Assembly (NCBI RefSeq): GCF_900163785.1
Contig: NZ_FUKN01000010.1
Coordinates: forward strand, 62,001-126,000
Length of the DNA: 64,000 bases
From: Psychrobacter sp. JB385
GTDB taxonomy: Bacteria > Pseudomonadota > Gammaproteobacteria > Pseudomonadales > Moraxellaceae
Direction of reading: 5' to 3'
Shown here: positions 43,284-54,907 of the stretch, in pieces
How the letters are laid out: every line of letters starts with the position of its first letter
How positions within the stretch are numbered: the first letter of the stretch is position 1
Made by a program: the position numbers and the translations under genes
The notes under the pieces: generated by a model
Database searches by the model: none
The model's input: only the letters and a program-made list of their open reading frames with translations
Told to the model about the DNA's origin: nothing

Positions 43284-44684
43284 TTAAGCCGCTTTGGTGT
43301 TTTGACCAATAGAACGAAACGCTGTTTTTAAATTGCTATTATGCTCAAGTATCTTTTGCTCAATCTTGGCATAGTCATGCTTTAGCTTATCATCAACTTC
43401 ATGCAATCGATCAGCAAACTCTGTCTTTTTCAGCTCGATCGTCTTCGCCTTGAGTGCTTGCCATTCTTCAACTGTTTGCGTGAATGCATCGTATTCAAAC
43501 TTAATGCGATCTTGGAAAGCTTTCATTGCGTGCGGCAAATCAAGGCCTGTGCCAGTTGCAGTATCAATCTGCTGTTGTGCCTTTTTGAACTGCATTTGCA
43601 CTTCAGCATGCTTGATGGTTGTGTCATCAACTGTCCGCAACTCACTGGTCAAACCAAGTTTTGATAAACCAGCAATCAACCATTTGGTTGGGTCATATTG
43701 CCACCATTTCACACCATTACGGTAGTCGTATTGGAAGAAATGATGATAGTTATGATAGCCTTCACCCCAAGTCACTAGTGCCAAGAAGAAGTTATCTCGT
43801 GCACTATTGGTATCGGTATAAGGGCGCGTACCAAACATATGGCATAAAGAGTTAATGAAGAAGGTAAAGTGGTGCGTTAAGACCAAGCGTAACAGACCAA
43901 CGATAACCAGCGTGCCCCATACGTCACCAAGTAGCCAGCCAATTGCAGCAACCATACCGACGTTCAGCGCCACTACCCATAAACCATAATATTTATGTTG
44001 AATTTGTAGCGTTCTGTCTTTGGTCAAATCTGGGATGTTTTTGTAGTCAAACTTACCACTCGGGTAGTTACGCAGCATCCAACCAATATGACTGAACCAA
44101 AAACCGCGCTTCGCTGAATACGGATCGTCCAAACGATGATCCACATGGCGATGGTGAGTACGGTGACCTGATACCCAATCAAACGCAGAACCCTGAACCG
44201 CTAGAGTAGAGCCAAGCAACAAAAAGTTTTTTACCACTGGATGTGCTTTGTAAGCACGATGCGATAACAGACGGTGATAACCAGCAGTGATGCTGATACC
44301 AGTCCAAACCATAAAGGCACCGAATACACCCCAAACAGGTGCGCTGACATTATGAGTAAACAAATACCAGGGTGTAATGATAGCCGCAGCGATAGGCGTG
44401 GCTACCAGTATGGTCGCTGGAATCCAGTTGATTGGTGCTTTTGTAAACTCAAACTCACGCATATCAATACTGGCTTCTGTGCTAGAAACCTCAGTTTGAT
44501 CAACGTCAGCGTAGTTGCGTTTGGCAACAGGCTGCTCATTGAGTGCGCTTTTCGTTTTATTCTCATCGTAACGTGTTTTAAAACGTGAGACTTGAACGCT
44601 GGCAGCTTTTACAAGCGTATCACCAGATTTGATAGCGAAACGTAAGCCTTTAAGCGGGAAGCCAAGTGCTTTTTTTGCAATCAT
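43284..44684 (-). CDS. Fatty acyl-CoA desaturase with C-terminal extension
   Basis: 466 residues. Three His boxes of the delta-9 desaturase family: HRLLSHR (137-143), HRTHH (174-178) and HNYHH (311-315), with four membrane helices around 88-108, 119-135, 233-252 and 256-270. Introduces double bonds in membrane fatty acids, important in cold-adapted bacteria. After residue 350 comes a 115-residue charged, coiled-coil-like extension with many Lys, Glu and Gln residues that is absent from shorter relatives. About 75 residues precede the first helix. AGGGAT lies just before the ATG. Confidence 0.92.
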   Translation of the reverse strand: MIAKKALGFPLKGLRFAIKSGDTLVKAASVQVSRFKTRYDENKTKSALNEQPVAKRNYADVDQTEVSSTEASIDMREFEFTKAPINWIPATILVATPIAAAIITPWYLFTHNVSAPVWGVFGAFMVWTGISITAGYHRLLSHRAYKAHPVVKNFLLLGSTLAVQGSAFDWVSGHRTHHRHVDHRLDDPYSAKRGFWFSHIGWMLRNYPSGKFDYKNIPDLTKDRTLQIQHKYYGLWVVALNVGMVAAIGWLLGDVWGTLVIVGLLRLVLTHHFTFFINSLCHMFGTRPYTDTNSARDNFFLALVTWGEGYHNYHHFFQYDYRNGVKWWQYDPTKWLIAGLSKLGLTSELRTVDDTTIKHAEVQMQFKKAQQQIDTATGTGLDLPHAMKAFQDRIKFEYDAFTQTVEEWQALKAKTIELKKTEFADRLHEVDDKLKHDYAKIEQKILEHNSNLKTAFRSIGQNTKAA

Positions 44685-44908
44685 ATAATATCCCTAGCGG
44701 TATTAATTTAAGACCCTATAGTACCTGAAAAACATCATAAAGTGAACAGTTATGCACTATAAAAATATTGCTAAATAACAATAACTTGTATCGATTATAG
44801 AATGTATTTGCAAAAATAATCGGTCACTTATCAGGCGTTGGGTGAAAGTGTAAGAAACACGGTAAATATGTATGGTTTTGGGGGTAAAAGGTACGAAATG
44901 CAAGTGGG

Positions 44909-45637
44909 CTAATTTAAGAGCAAATAACTCGGAAAATCGGTGATAATAACGTCAGCCTGCCATTTAATCAATTGCTGAATACTATCCGTGTCATTGACTG
45001 TCCACGCGCTAACGGGTAAGCCGTAGCGATGGCTATGTTTGATAAAGGAATGACTGAGTAGCGGATGATACACACCGAGTCGAGTACAGCCAAGGGTCAT
45101 CGCCGTATTGGTAGCGACCATTAAGGCCTCAGGCGTACGAATTAATAAGCCGCGCGGGATATGTTTTAATCGTTCACTGCGCTGTAGTCGTGCATGTAGC
45201 TCCACATCGAAACTGGTTAAAACTATGGGTAGAGTGGACAAAGGACTGTGTATCAAATCCTGTACTAGTGCTGCGATCAGTTTATTATAGTTAGTACGAG
45301 CATGTGTTTTGATTTCAAGCTCAATATAAATAAAGCCATTCAAAGCTGAGGCGATACTGGTCAATGTGACAATCTGCTGACCGAATTGTCGCTGTCGCTG
45401 TATCTCTTTAATATTTAGCTGATCGATGCGCGATTGCTGACCACACATACGTGCCAAATCATCATCATGGAATACTACCAAACAACCATCAGCGCTTAAT
45501 TGAACATCAAACTCAATGCCGGTTAAGCCGCGTGTCATCAGACGCTGTGCATACTCAAAACCCATTACAGTATTTTCTAATGACTCACCACGAGCACCGC
45601 GATGACCTAATAACAGCGTACGTTCAAAATTTATCAT
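44909..45637 (-). CDS. Glycerophosphodiester phosphodiesterase
   Basis: 242 residues, GDPD TIM barrel. GHRGARGESLENT (11-23) carries catalytic His12, IEFDVQLSADG the metal ligands E42 and D44, and FHDDDLARM the second catalytic His57. Cleaves glycerophosphodiesters to glycerol-3-phosphate and an alcohol. No signal peptide, so a cytoplasmic UgpQ-like enzyme. The usual ribosome-binding site is weak. It stands alone between the desaturase and a divergent lipoprotein gene. Confidence 0.93.
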   Translation of the reverse strand: MINFERTLLLGHRGARGESLENTVMGFEYAQRLMTRGLTGIEFDVQLSADGCLVVFHDDDLARMCGQQSRIDQLNIKEIQRQRQFGQQIVTLTSIASALNGFIYIELEIKTHARTNYNKLIAALVQDLIHSPLSTLPIVLTSFDVELHARLQRSERLKHIPRGLLIRTPEALMVATNTAMTLGCTRLGVYHPLLSHSFIKHSHRYGLPVSAWTVNDTDSIQQLIKWQADVIITDFPSYLLLN

Positions 45638-45974
45638 GGCTCACACAGTGTTGCGACTTTTACGAGTAATCATATAGTGTCATAGGGATGGCGTCTAATG
45701 GTTTTTATGGATAGGTCTTTGTTGATGAATAAAGGTTCAATCTGGTTTATCGATATCGTTCATATCTTAGTTTGTTATGTTTTTGCAACTAAGTGTAGTT
45801 TTTAGGCCTAACAAGGGGCGCTATTTGTACATACAGAGGTTACAATAATGACCATTCCGTTCAGAAAACAAACAGTAATGGGTTTTATAACCTAGGATAG
45901 TTAGAAGGGCGGTCTGAACATCAATCACTGTCCATCAGTGGCGGTACGAATTAGTAATTGGGAGCAAGAACAGC
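45638..45974. other. Intergenic region upstream of lipoprotein gene
   Basis: 337 bp between divergent genes. A GGGAG ribosome-binding site 10 nt before 45975 and a short CACTG-N5-CAGTG repeat near 45945 are the only recognised parts; no gene or RNA fold was seen. Confidence 0.4.
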
Positions 45975-46919
45975 ATGAGCGTAGCAAATAATAGTTTGAG
46001 CAAGTGGCACAAAGTTGCTGGAGTTGGCATTGTATGTAGTTTGGCGCTTGCAGGCTGCGATCGCTCAGAGAAGGAAGACACCACTCAGGCAGCAGAAGTA
46101 ACGGAGCAAGAGCCAGTCGTTGAAGAAAACACGGTGGCCAATGCTGTCAATTGTGATGATCCAATGGTACAAGATCGTCTTAAAGCCGCTTTGAAAAACA
46201 CACTCAATCAACAAGCCCAAACACTGGCTGCTAACTACGCAAACGACTCAGAAATCAGTTTAGACAACGGCGTCGTCACCAATAAAACCAATGGCATTAT
46301 GATAGATGTACAAAATGCAGCTGTCATACAAGAAGCCAATAGCAATGGTATGACCACTTGTCAAGCAAGCGTTAGCATGACATTGCCAAGTGAAGATCTA
46401 TATCAAGCAAGTCAAGTGCAAGCGGCCAATAACCAGCCAAGTTTACAGTCACGTTTGGCACAAAACAACATTCGTATTAATAACAATATGTTAGTTGATG
46501 ACGCCTTTACCTACGTGGTTGGTACCCAAGGTGGTCAAGTACGCACGCGTATTGCTGGGCAGCCAGCTTTGTTGACCGTAGTCGCTGATGTGATGGCAAG
46601 CTCTGTATACCAATCAGCGATGGACAATGAGCGTGCCCAGCGCGCCGCTGCTCAGAGAAGTGACAGCAATAACCAACCAGCGCCAGCTCGCCAGCCTAGA
46701 CCAACAACGCCAGTAGAGCCAACTCGTCCTGCTGAGCCTACTACGCCACCGACAGTCAATCGTCCAAATAGCAATCAAGACAACGCGACAGGAAATAGTG
46801 CAGCAACCGCCCCATCTTCTGAAACCAAAAATTCTACAACACCTGCTTCACCAAAGCTAGTACCTAAAGATGAAAGTATCGATATGGTCATTATTGAAGA
46901 CGATAGCGCGACTTACTAA
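45975..46919 (+). CDS. Lipoprotein of unknown function
   Basis: 314 residues. Lipobox LALAGC (Cys28) after a hydrophobic stretch makes it an outer- or inner-membrane lipoprotein. A folded part (about 55-220) with two internal cysteines (NCDDP and TTCQAS) is followed by a Pro/Thr-rich linker (ARQPRPTTPVEPTRPAEPTT) and an acidic end (VIIEDDSATY). No family is recognised. The proline-rich tail could span the periplasm or contact peptidoglycan. Followed by a strong bidirectional terminator. Confidence 0.8.
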   Translation: MSVANNSLSKWHKVAGVGIVCSLALAGCDRSEKEDTTQAAEVTEQEPVVEENTVANAVNCDDPMVQDRLKAALKNTLNQQAQTLAANYANDSEISLDNGVVTNKTNGIMIDVQNAAVIQEANSNGMTTCQASVSMTLPSEDLYQASQVQAANNQPSLQSRLAQNNIRINNNMLVDDAFTYVVGTQGGQVRTRIAGQPALLTVVADVMASSVYQSAMDNERAQRAAAQRSDSNNQPAPARQPRPTTPVEPTRPAEPTTPPTVNRPNSNQDNATGNSAATAPSSETKNSTTPASPKLVPKDESIDMVIIEDDSATY

Positions 46920-46973
46920 TTCGTCAGATCAGCACTGTTGTTAAGTATCGGTATCAGTGAATGGTACTTTACC

Positions 46974-47010
46974 AAAAAATCCCGCAAAACTTATATTGCG
47001 GGATTTTTTT
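46974..47010. terminator. Bidirectional terminator
   Basis: AAAAAATCCCGCAA pairs with TTGCGGGATTTTTT (14 bp) around an 8-nt loop, between convergent lipoprotein and adenosyltransferase genes. Confidence 0.93.
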
Positions 47011-47016
47011 ATATCA

Positions 47017-47652
47017 TTATTGGTCTTTAGCAAATACTTGTAATACTTGACTGTCCCACAGTACTTCAGACACTTGCTTAGGATCTGTACAAAAGCGCGC
47101 AGCGACAAACAACCAATCAGATAAGCGGTTGATAAGGCTCACTGCGGTAGGACGAATCGCCTCTGGACGTTGCTGCTGTAATGAAACCGCTTGACGCTCA
47201 GCACGGCGACAAACACAGCGTGCGATATGCAATTGACTGACCAAGACCGAACCCGTTGGCAAAATAAAATCTTTTAGTGGGGGTAAGCTTGTATTCATGG
47301 CATCAATTTGCTGCTCTAACCAGTCAATATGAGTGGCATTGATGCCTTCGTATTCTGGCATGGCAAGCTCACCGCCTATATTGAATAATAGATGCTGGAT
47401 GATGACTAATGCTTGCTCAAAGTCTGCTGCTTGTTGTGGCAACACATGGGCAAGTAGTGGCTGATTTGATATCTGATTGTTGGCTGGTTGAGCCAAGTGT
47501 GCACGCACAAGGCCAATGTGTGAGTTGAGCTCATCGACATCACCCATGACATTGAATAAATGATCCGCTTTACTAACGCGGCTACCATCTGCCATGCCCG
47601 TACTACCATCATCTCCCGTGCGTGTATATATTTTACTTAAGCGATTGCCCAT
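47017..47652 (-). CDS. Cob(I)alamin adenosyltransferase, PduO type
   Basis: 211 residues. YTRTGDDGSTGMADGSRVSK is the ATP-binding N-terminus of PduO/MMAB enzymes; DELNSHIG and RCVCRRAERQAVSL, NRLSDWLFVAAR are the conserved cofactor-binding helices. Converts cob(I)alamin and ATP to adenosylcobalamin in the cytoplasm. No cobalamin riboswitch was seen in the 248 bp upstream. It overlaps no other gene and is convergent with the lipoprotein gene. Confidence 0.93.
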   Translation of the reverse strand: MGNRLSKIYTRTGDDGSTGMADGSRVSKADHLFNVMGDVDELNSHIGLVRAHLAQPANNQISNQPLLAHVLPQQAADFEQALVIIQHLLFNIGGELAMPEYEGINATHIDWLEQQIDAMNTSLPPLKDFILPTGSVLVSQLHIARCVCRRAERQAVSLQQQRPEAIRPTAVSLINRLSDWLFVAARFCTDPKQVSEVLWDSQVLQVFAKDQ

Positions 47653-47900
47653 GTTGATGCCCTTGGTTGTTTTTAGAATCGAATAATATTAGTTGCGCGC
47701 TCATTGTAGTATTTTATGGCTGTTTTCGCTAAGATAATGGGTTAAGTTTTATATGACCCGCATTTTTTAATACTAGAATACTTGTATTATCCTCTATGTT
47801 TATTGATTCTACGTTTTACTCATAGCGTTGACCTGTCATATTTTACTTATATTGTTATTTTATTCTCTATACTTTTAATAAATAAAAAGGCTTTTTTACT

Positions 47901-49361
47901 ATGACCACACCACTTGCAGACGCTATGTCTCAGCTTGCAATCTACGACTCACTCACTGGGCGCAAGCAGTCATTCAAACCGCTTGTTGAAGGCAAGGTTG
48001 GCATGTATGTGTGCGGCATGACCGTTTATGATTATTGTCACATCGGTCACGCAAGGGTGATGGTTGGGTTTGATATGGCCGTTCGCTGGCTCAAGCAATT
48101 GGGTTATGACGTCAATTACGTGCGCAACATCACGGACATTGATGACAAAATCATTGCTCGTGCTGCTGAAAATGATGAAGAGATTGGTGTATTGACCGAG
48201 CGATTCATTAAAGCGATGCACGAAGATGCCGCTGCACTTGGCTGTGAGAGACCTGATCTCGAACCACGTGCGACAGCGCATATCGATGAGATGCAACAAA
48301 TGATTGAGACTCTTGTCACAGGTAATTATGCGTATGCAGGTGACAATGGTGATGTCTATTATGCCGTCGATAGTTTTGCCGACTACGGTAAGTTATCGAA
48401 GCGTAATCTAGAGGATATGCAGGCAGGCGCACGAGTCGATGTCGAAAATGATAAACGCAATCCTTTCGACTTTGTATTGTGGAAAGCGGCAAAACCTGAC
48501 GAGCCGCAGTGGGCATCGCCGTGGGGACAAGGGCGTCCGGGTTGGCATATTGAATGCTCGGCTATGTCAACCAAATGCTTAGGTCATACTTTTGATATTC
48601 ACGGCGGCGGTCATGACTTACAGTTCCCGCATCACGAAAACGAGATAGCTCAATCAGAAGCTGCGACGGGGTGTGAGTATGCTCGTAACTGGATGCACGT
48701 TGGATTTATCAACGTCGATGGTGAAAAAATGTCCAAGTCATTGGACAACTTTTTTACCATTCGTGATGTCGTTGCCAAGTATTTGTCTGAAACAGTACGG
48801 TTTTTCTTACTATCTAGCCACTACCGCAGTCAAGTGAACTTCTCAGATAGTGCTTTGGATGAAGCACACAATAGCCTAAGCAGACTATATAATGCATTAA
48901 AATTGGCTGAACAGCAAAAAGGGCAAGCAATCGTAATCGATGAAGACTTGACTACCGAAGCATATCGTACGACTGCTGGACAAGATTTTATTAAAGCCAT
49001 GAATGATGATTTTAATAGCTCTACAGCGATTAGTGTGTTATTTGGGCTAGCACGTGATATCAATAAGGCGATTAAAGCGGAAGACGTAGAGACAGCTTGG
49101 AAATTGGCTCAGCAGCTCAAAGCGCTGGCACAAGTGCTCAATATTTTACAACAACCCGTGCAGCAATTTTTGCAAGCCGTAGTAGGTGATACCACTGAGA
49201 ACAGCTTAACAGATGTGATGATCGATGATCTTATTGTTGAGCGTGCAGAGGCCAAGACCAACAAAAATTTCGCGCGTGCAGATGCCATACGTGAGCAATT
49301 AAAAGAAGCAGGTATTGAGCTTGAAGACAGCCGAGCAGGTACAACATGGCGCCGTGCATAA
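47901..49361 (+). CDS. cysS: Cysteinyl-tRNA synthetase
   Basis: 486 residues, class Ia synthetase. HIGH at 47-50, KMSKS at 276-280 and the zinc ligands in CGM, ECSAMS and [15 protein letters not shown] are present. AAGG lies 10 nt before the ATG; a second ATG eight codons on (MSQLAI) is nearer to the usual N-terminus of the family and could also be used. Ends in a clear terminator. Confidence 0.97.
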   Translation: MTTPLADAMSQLAIYDSLTGRKQSFKPLVEGKVGMYVCGMTVYDYCHIGHARVMVGFDMAVRWLKQLGYDVNYVRNITDIDDKIIARAAENDEEIGVLTERFIKAMHEDAAALGCERPDLEPRATAHIDEMQQMIETLVTGNYAYAGDNGDVYYAVDSFADYGKLSKRNLEDMQAGARVDVENDKRNPFDFVLWKAAKPDEPQWASPWGQGRPGWHIECSAMSTKCLGHTFDIHGGGHDLQFPHHENEIAQSEAATGCEYARNWMHVGFINVDGEKMSKSLDNFFTIRDVVAKYLSETVRFFLLSSHYRSQVNFSDSALDEAHNSLSRLYNALKLAEQQKGQAIVIDEDLTTEAYRTTAGQDFIKAMNDDFNSSTAISVLFGLARDINKAIKAEDVETAWKLAQQLKALAQVLNILQQPVQQFLQAVVGDTTENSLTDVMIDDLIVERAEAKTNKNFARADAIREQLKEAGIELEDSRAGTTWRRA

Positions 49362-49401
49362 GGTAAAAATTACAAAACATATCCATTTATAGTAATAAAC
49401 T

Positions 49402-49427
49402 AAGTCAGCTATATGCTGGCTTTTTTT
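49402..49427 (+). terminator. Terminator after cysS
   Basis: AAGTCAGC-TATAT-GCTGGCTT (8-bp stem) followed by TTTTT, 40 bp past the stop. Confidence 0.88.
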
Positions 49428-49494
49428 GTAAACTGCATCCACCGATTATTAACTTAAACAACACACGTTTTGCATCCAAACCTTATATGAATTG

Positions 49495-51510
49495 ATGGCT
49501 TTTAAAGATATGAATACTCTCAAAGACCGCTCTAGAGCAGTCAATAATATGAAAACCAAGGTTAACGATAGTTCGTTGAACGGTATTCAATACGTGCATG
49601 AGAATGACGAATTACGGCGTTATCATGGCTTTCAGTTTCTGCTGGCTTCTTTATTTATTGTGATAAGCGCCATTTGTGTGCCAATTGCGTCTGCCCAAGC
49701 AGCAAGCAATGCTGATACACAAAGCAGTAGTGAGGACAGCACAAGCGCGCCAGCTACCCTAGCTGAATATGCATCGCAAAAGATTGATACGATTAAAAGT
49801 CATAAGATAAAGCTTTCTGATGTTTCAGAAGAGATGTTTGACCCAACTGAGCGAAATGCCGTAGAACAAGCAGGCACAATGCAAGGCGACGCTAGTCTGA
49901 CGGGGGAATACAATGAGAGCTATTATGAACTGAATAAGCTCAATGCGGGACTACCGCCATTATCTGTGCCGCCAAACTTGACAACCCCGCTTGCAACCTT
50001 AGAGTTTTTTCAATCAGCGGTGATGAAGCAGCAATATGACTTGGCAGCTTATGCTCTTAACATGAATTTAATTGATGAAAAAATTCAGCGCAGTCGTGCT
50101 ATTGAACTTGCAAAGCGTCTGGATTTTTTGTTATCTGAAAAAAAGCTTTATGTCTTTGATGATTTGCCGGATCGACCAGATGGTTTGATGGAGCCATTAC
50201 TAGGTAATGAGAGTAGTGTAACAGGTATTGTTAGGCGCTCCATTCAGCTGGGCTATATTGATTACCGCGAACGCCGTGTTCCTATTTATTTGCAACGAGT
50301 ACGGATAGAAGACAGTGCCCCTATTTGGGTGTTTTCTGAGCAAACAGTGGGCAATATTGACAATCTTTATGAGCAGTATCACCCATCAGAGTTTGAGCGC
50401 TATTTACCAGAATGGTTAAAACTTAAGTTTTTTGGTATTGCTCTGTGGGAGTTTATCGCACTCACGACTTTTCTCTTACTCACAATGGGGCTTGGCTGGC
50501 TGTTGAGCAAAGGCACAGAAAAGCTGATCAGTCGCTATATCAATGCCGAAGAGTACAGCATGTATGTAGGCAGTAGCAATGGCGTTGCTGATTTGGTTAG
50601 TAAGTTGACGGTGCCTTTGACGTTTACCATCAGCTTTTTATTGGTTTTTACATTAGTCTCAGGCGGCTTTCCTTATCTAGATGCGGTCGCTTCATCCACT
50701 CGTCCATTAATTTGGATCGTTTTGGTCTTTAGTGCCATGTGGTTGGGTATTCGTGTCATTAACTTCTTTGCCAATCGCTACCAAAGTATGCAGATTGAAA
50801 ACCTAGGAGAAGAGCAATTCGATAAAGTGCGACGTCGACGCACCTATGTATCAATCTTTCGCCGCGTGTTTATCTTTTTTATGATTCTAGGGAGCATTTG
50901 GATTGGACTCAGTGAGTTTACCAATATCGAAGGCTTGGGCCGAACCTTATTGACCTCAGCTGGTATTGCCAGTGTGGTCATCGGTATCGCAGCACAGCCT
51001 ATATTAGGCAATATCATCGCAGGTGTGCAAGTGGCAGTGACACAGCCCGTGAGAATTGGTGATAGCGTGATTATGAAAGGTAACTTTAGTACGGTTGAAG
51101 ACTTACGATACACTTATGCTGTCCTAAAAACATGGGACGAACGACGATTGATCGTACCGATGCGTGAGTTGATTACTGAAATGGTTGAGAACTGGTCACA
51201 TACAGAAGTGCATCAAACCTGTCCTGTGTTTTTGTATATCGATTATGGAGCAGACATTGAGGCCATTCGCCAACATTTCATATCCGTGACTAAAAAAAAT
51301 GAGCTTTGGGATAATAAAACTGAACCTCAAGTGTTTGTCGTTGAGGTGACTGAAAAGACGATTCAGCTGCGTGGCGCCGTGTCTGGGGTAGGGCCTATCG
51401 AGGCATGGACACTCGCTTGTGAAGTACGCGAACAGATGCTTGGCTATTTACATGAGCAGCAACACCAGTACTTGCCCACAGAGCGTTTTACGTTAGGTGA
51501 AAGTAAGTAG
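49495..51510 (+). CDS. MscS-family mechanosensitive channel with periplasmic N-terminal domain
   Basis: 671 residues from the ATG at 49495; no start has a good ribosome-binding site, and the ATG at 49549 is an alternative. A Sec signal or first helix lies near 50-68 (LLASLFIVISAICVPIA), then a soluble periplasmic domain of about 240 residues, and four to five helices from about 315 to 500. The pore-lining region and the beta domain (GNIIAGVQVAVTQPVRIGDSV, then LKTWDERRLIVP) match MscS. Opens on membrane tension at low osmolarity. The 56-residue lead before the signal is odd and suggests a later true start. Confidence 0.88.
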   Translation: MAFKDMNTLKDRSRAVNNMKTKVNDSSLNGIQYVHENDELRRYHGFQFLLASLFIVISAICVPIASAQAASNADTQSSSEDSTSAPATLAEYASQKIDTIKSHKIKLSDVSEEMFDPTERNAVEQAGTMQGDASLTGEYNESYYELNKLNAGLPPLSVPPNLTTPLATLEFFQSAVMKQQYDLAAYALNMNLIDEKIQRSRAIELAKRLDFLLSEKKLYVFDDLPDRPDGLMEPLLGNESSVTGIVRRSIQLGYIDYRERRVPIYLQRVRIEDSAPIWVFSEQTVGNIDNLYEQYHPSEFERYLPEWLKLKFFGIALWEFIALTTFLLLTMGLGWLLSKGTEKLISRYINAEEYSMYVGSSNGVADLVSKLTVPLTFTISFLLVFTLVSGGFPYLDAVASSTRPLIWIVLVFSAMWLGIRVINFFANRYQSMQIENLGEEQFDKVRRRRTYVSIFRRVFIFFMILGSIWIGLSEFTNIEGLGRTLLTSAGIASVVIGIAAQPILGNIIAGVQVAVTQPVRIGDSVIMKGNFSTVEDLRYTYAVLKTWDERRLIVPMRELITEMVENWSHTEVHQTCPVFLYIDYGADIEAIRQHFISVTKKNELWDNKTEPQVFVVEVTEKTIQLRGAVSGVGPIEAWTLACEVREQMLGYLHEQQHQYLPTERFTLGESK

Positions 51511-51606
51511 TAAAAAATGATCAGTAACGAGTCACAGTTGCTAGCTACGACAGGAAGTGACTAATGTCATAAAGCGCTTGTGATTAAATAAAGACATGAT
51601 TCTACA

Positions 51607-51643
51607 AAATAAGCATGCGCTCTGTCTGCTTATTTGTTATAAT
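51607..51643 (+). promoter_or_regulatory. Hairpin and extended -10 promoter upstream of guaB
   Basis: AAATAAGCA (51607-51615) pairs with TGCTTATTT (51627-51635), probably ending MscS transcripts. It runs into TGTTATAAT (51635-51643), an extended -10 promoter (TGnTATAAT), 177 bp before guaB. The rest of this 309-bp gap shows nothing else. Confidence 0.5.
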
Positions 51644-51801
51644 ATGGCGTTATTTTTAAGGGATAAATGAGCCGTCAAGAATAAGACAACGCTATATTTG
51701 CGTACGTTTATGATTGATGAATCAATAGCAATGATCGAGTGAAATAGTTAGCTGGTCTATTGTTGATTGTTTTAGTGCAAAAATCCCACCCATCAAAATA
51801 A

Positions 51802-53292
<1,491 letters not shown>

Positions 53293-53363
53293 ACATCGAC
53301 TTATAATCCTGTGTTATATTGATAGCAGCGTTTTTGCAGGATTGTAGTGACTTTGATATACAA

Positions 53364-53402
53364 ACGGCCAACAATGCTTTGTTATTGTTGGCCGTTTTTT
53401 TT
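53364..53402 (+). terminator. Terminator after guaB
   Basis: Perfect 12-bp stem ACGGCCAACAAT/ATTGTTGGCCGT with an 8-nt loop and a run of eight T. Confidence 0.95.
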
Positions 53403-53499
53403 GTAAAATACTTAACGGATTACTATAACAATAGCAATGCCAACATATACGTTTGGCTTTCTACTTTTAGATTGAGTTTACAATTAGGGAACACACACA

Positions 53500-54870
53500 A
53501 TGAGCTACTTTGGCACCGATGGTATTCGCGGCAAATTTGGTCAGTTACCGATTACGCCTGATTTTATTTTGAAATTGGGTTATGTGACGGGTCAAGTATT
53601 GATGGAAAACAATGACAATCCTGCCCGTAAGCCGAGTGTGGTCATTGGTAAAGATACTCGTTTGTCAGGTTATGTTATTGAAGGTGCCCTGCAAGCAGGT
53701 TTTAACGCCGCTGGTGTTGATGTTCACATGCTTGGTCCATTGCCGACGCCTGCTATCGCACATTTGACCCGCAGCTTTAATGCGGATGCTGGCGTGGTTA
53801 TTTCAGCCTCTCATAATCCTTATTATGATAACGGTATCAAGTTTTTCTCAGCGGATGGTAAAAAGTTAACCGATGAGATGCAAGCTGCTATCAATGATAA
53901 ATTAAAGGCAGTGATGAGTCAGTCAGACGCTGGCGATGCCGTCATTATGCCAATTCTTGATCCGGCCAGTCTTGGTAAAAACAACCGAATCAATGATGCA
54001 AAAGGTCGTTATATCGAGTTTTGTAAAGGCAGCTTCCCTTACCAATACGATTTGAGCCATTTGACCATCGTAGTCGATTGTGCCAATGGTGCAGGTTATA
54101 GTGTGGCGCCAAGGGTCATGCGTGAGCTTGGTGCCAATGTAATTGCAATCAACAATGAACCTGATGGCATTAATATCAACGATGACTGTGGCTCTACGCA
54201 TCCAGAAGGTCTTCAGCAAGCAGTGCTTGATCACGAAGCGGATGTTGGTATTGCCTTGGATGGCGATGGCGACCGTATCGTGATGGTTGATGAAACTGGT
54301 CAACTGATTGATGGCGATGGTATTTTATATCTGTTGGCTACCAAAAGTGCTACCAAAGCTAAAGGCGTGGTCGGTACACTTATGAGCAACATGGGGTTAG
54401 AGCTGGCGCTCAAAGATGCTGGCATTGACTTTATGCGTGCAAAAGTAGGGGATCGCTACGTCATGCAGACGCTCGAAACCAATGGCTGGATATTGGGTGG
54501 AGAACCTTCTGGACACATCCTATGCTTGGATAAGAGTCGCACAGGCGATGCCATCATCGCAGGCTTACAGGTGTTGGCTGTGATGCAAGCTCAAGGACGC
54601 GCGCTGAGTGATCTTATTGAAGGGTTCGAAGTATTGCCACAAAAACTGGTCAATGTACGCTTGGCTAAGATGCAAGACCCTTATGATCATGATGAGCTGG
54701 TTACTGCTTTTGAAAAAGCACAGTCTACGTTGGAAGGCCGTGGTCGTCTCTTGATTCGTCAGTCAGGTACAGAGCCGATGATACGTGTTATGGTTGAGTC
54801 GGATGACATTATAGAATGCGATGTGATGGCAAATGACTTAGCTGATCTTATCAAATCCGTATTAGAATAA
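53500..54870 (+). CDS. glmM: Phosphoglucosamine mutase
   Basis: 456 residues. FGTDGIRG at the start, the phosphoserine loop SASHN (Ser104, 102-106), the metal-binding DGDGDR and the C-terminal [12 protein letters not shown] match GlmM, which interconverts glucosamine-6- and -1-phosphate for cell-wall synthesis. AGGGA lies about 10 nt before the ATG. pdxH follows after 37 bp, so a joint transcript is likely. Confidence 0.97.
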   Translation: MSYFGTDGIRGKFGQLPITPDFILKLGYVTGQVLMENNDNPARKPSVVIGKDTRLSGYVIEGALQAGFNAAGVDVHMLGPLPTPAIAHLTRSFNADAGVVISASHNPYYDNGIKFFSADGKKLTDEMQAAINDKLKAVMSQSDAGDAVIMPILDPASLGKNNRINDAKGRYIEFCKGSFPYQYDLSHLTIVVDCANGAGYSVAPRVMRELGANVIAINNEPDGININDDCGSTHPEGLQQAVLDHEADVGIALDGDGDRIVMVDETGQLIDGDGILYLLATKSATKAKGVVGTLMSNMGLELALKDAGIDFMRAKVGDRYVMQTLETNGWILGGEPSGHILCLDKSRTGDAIIAGLQVLAVMQAQGRALSDLIEGFEVLPQKLVNVRLAKMQDPYDHDELVTAFEKAQSTLEGRGRLLIRQSGTEPMIRVMVESDDIIECDVMANDLADLIKSVLE

Positions 54871-54907
54871 CCGCCCTTGAACGAATAAGACAAAACGAGG
54901 AATAACC

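Noticed and set aside
47653..47900. Possible cobalamin riboswitch near the adenosyltransferase gene
   Set aside because: No B12-box-like sequence (GCCACTG) was seen.
53319..53561. 80-residue ORF between guaB and glmM
   Set aside because: It spans the guaB terminator and the glmM start in another frame; a chance ORF.
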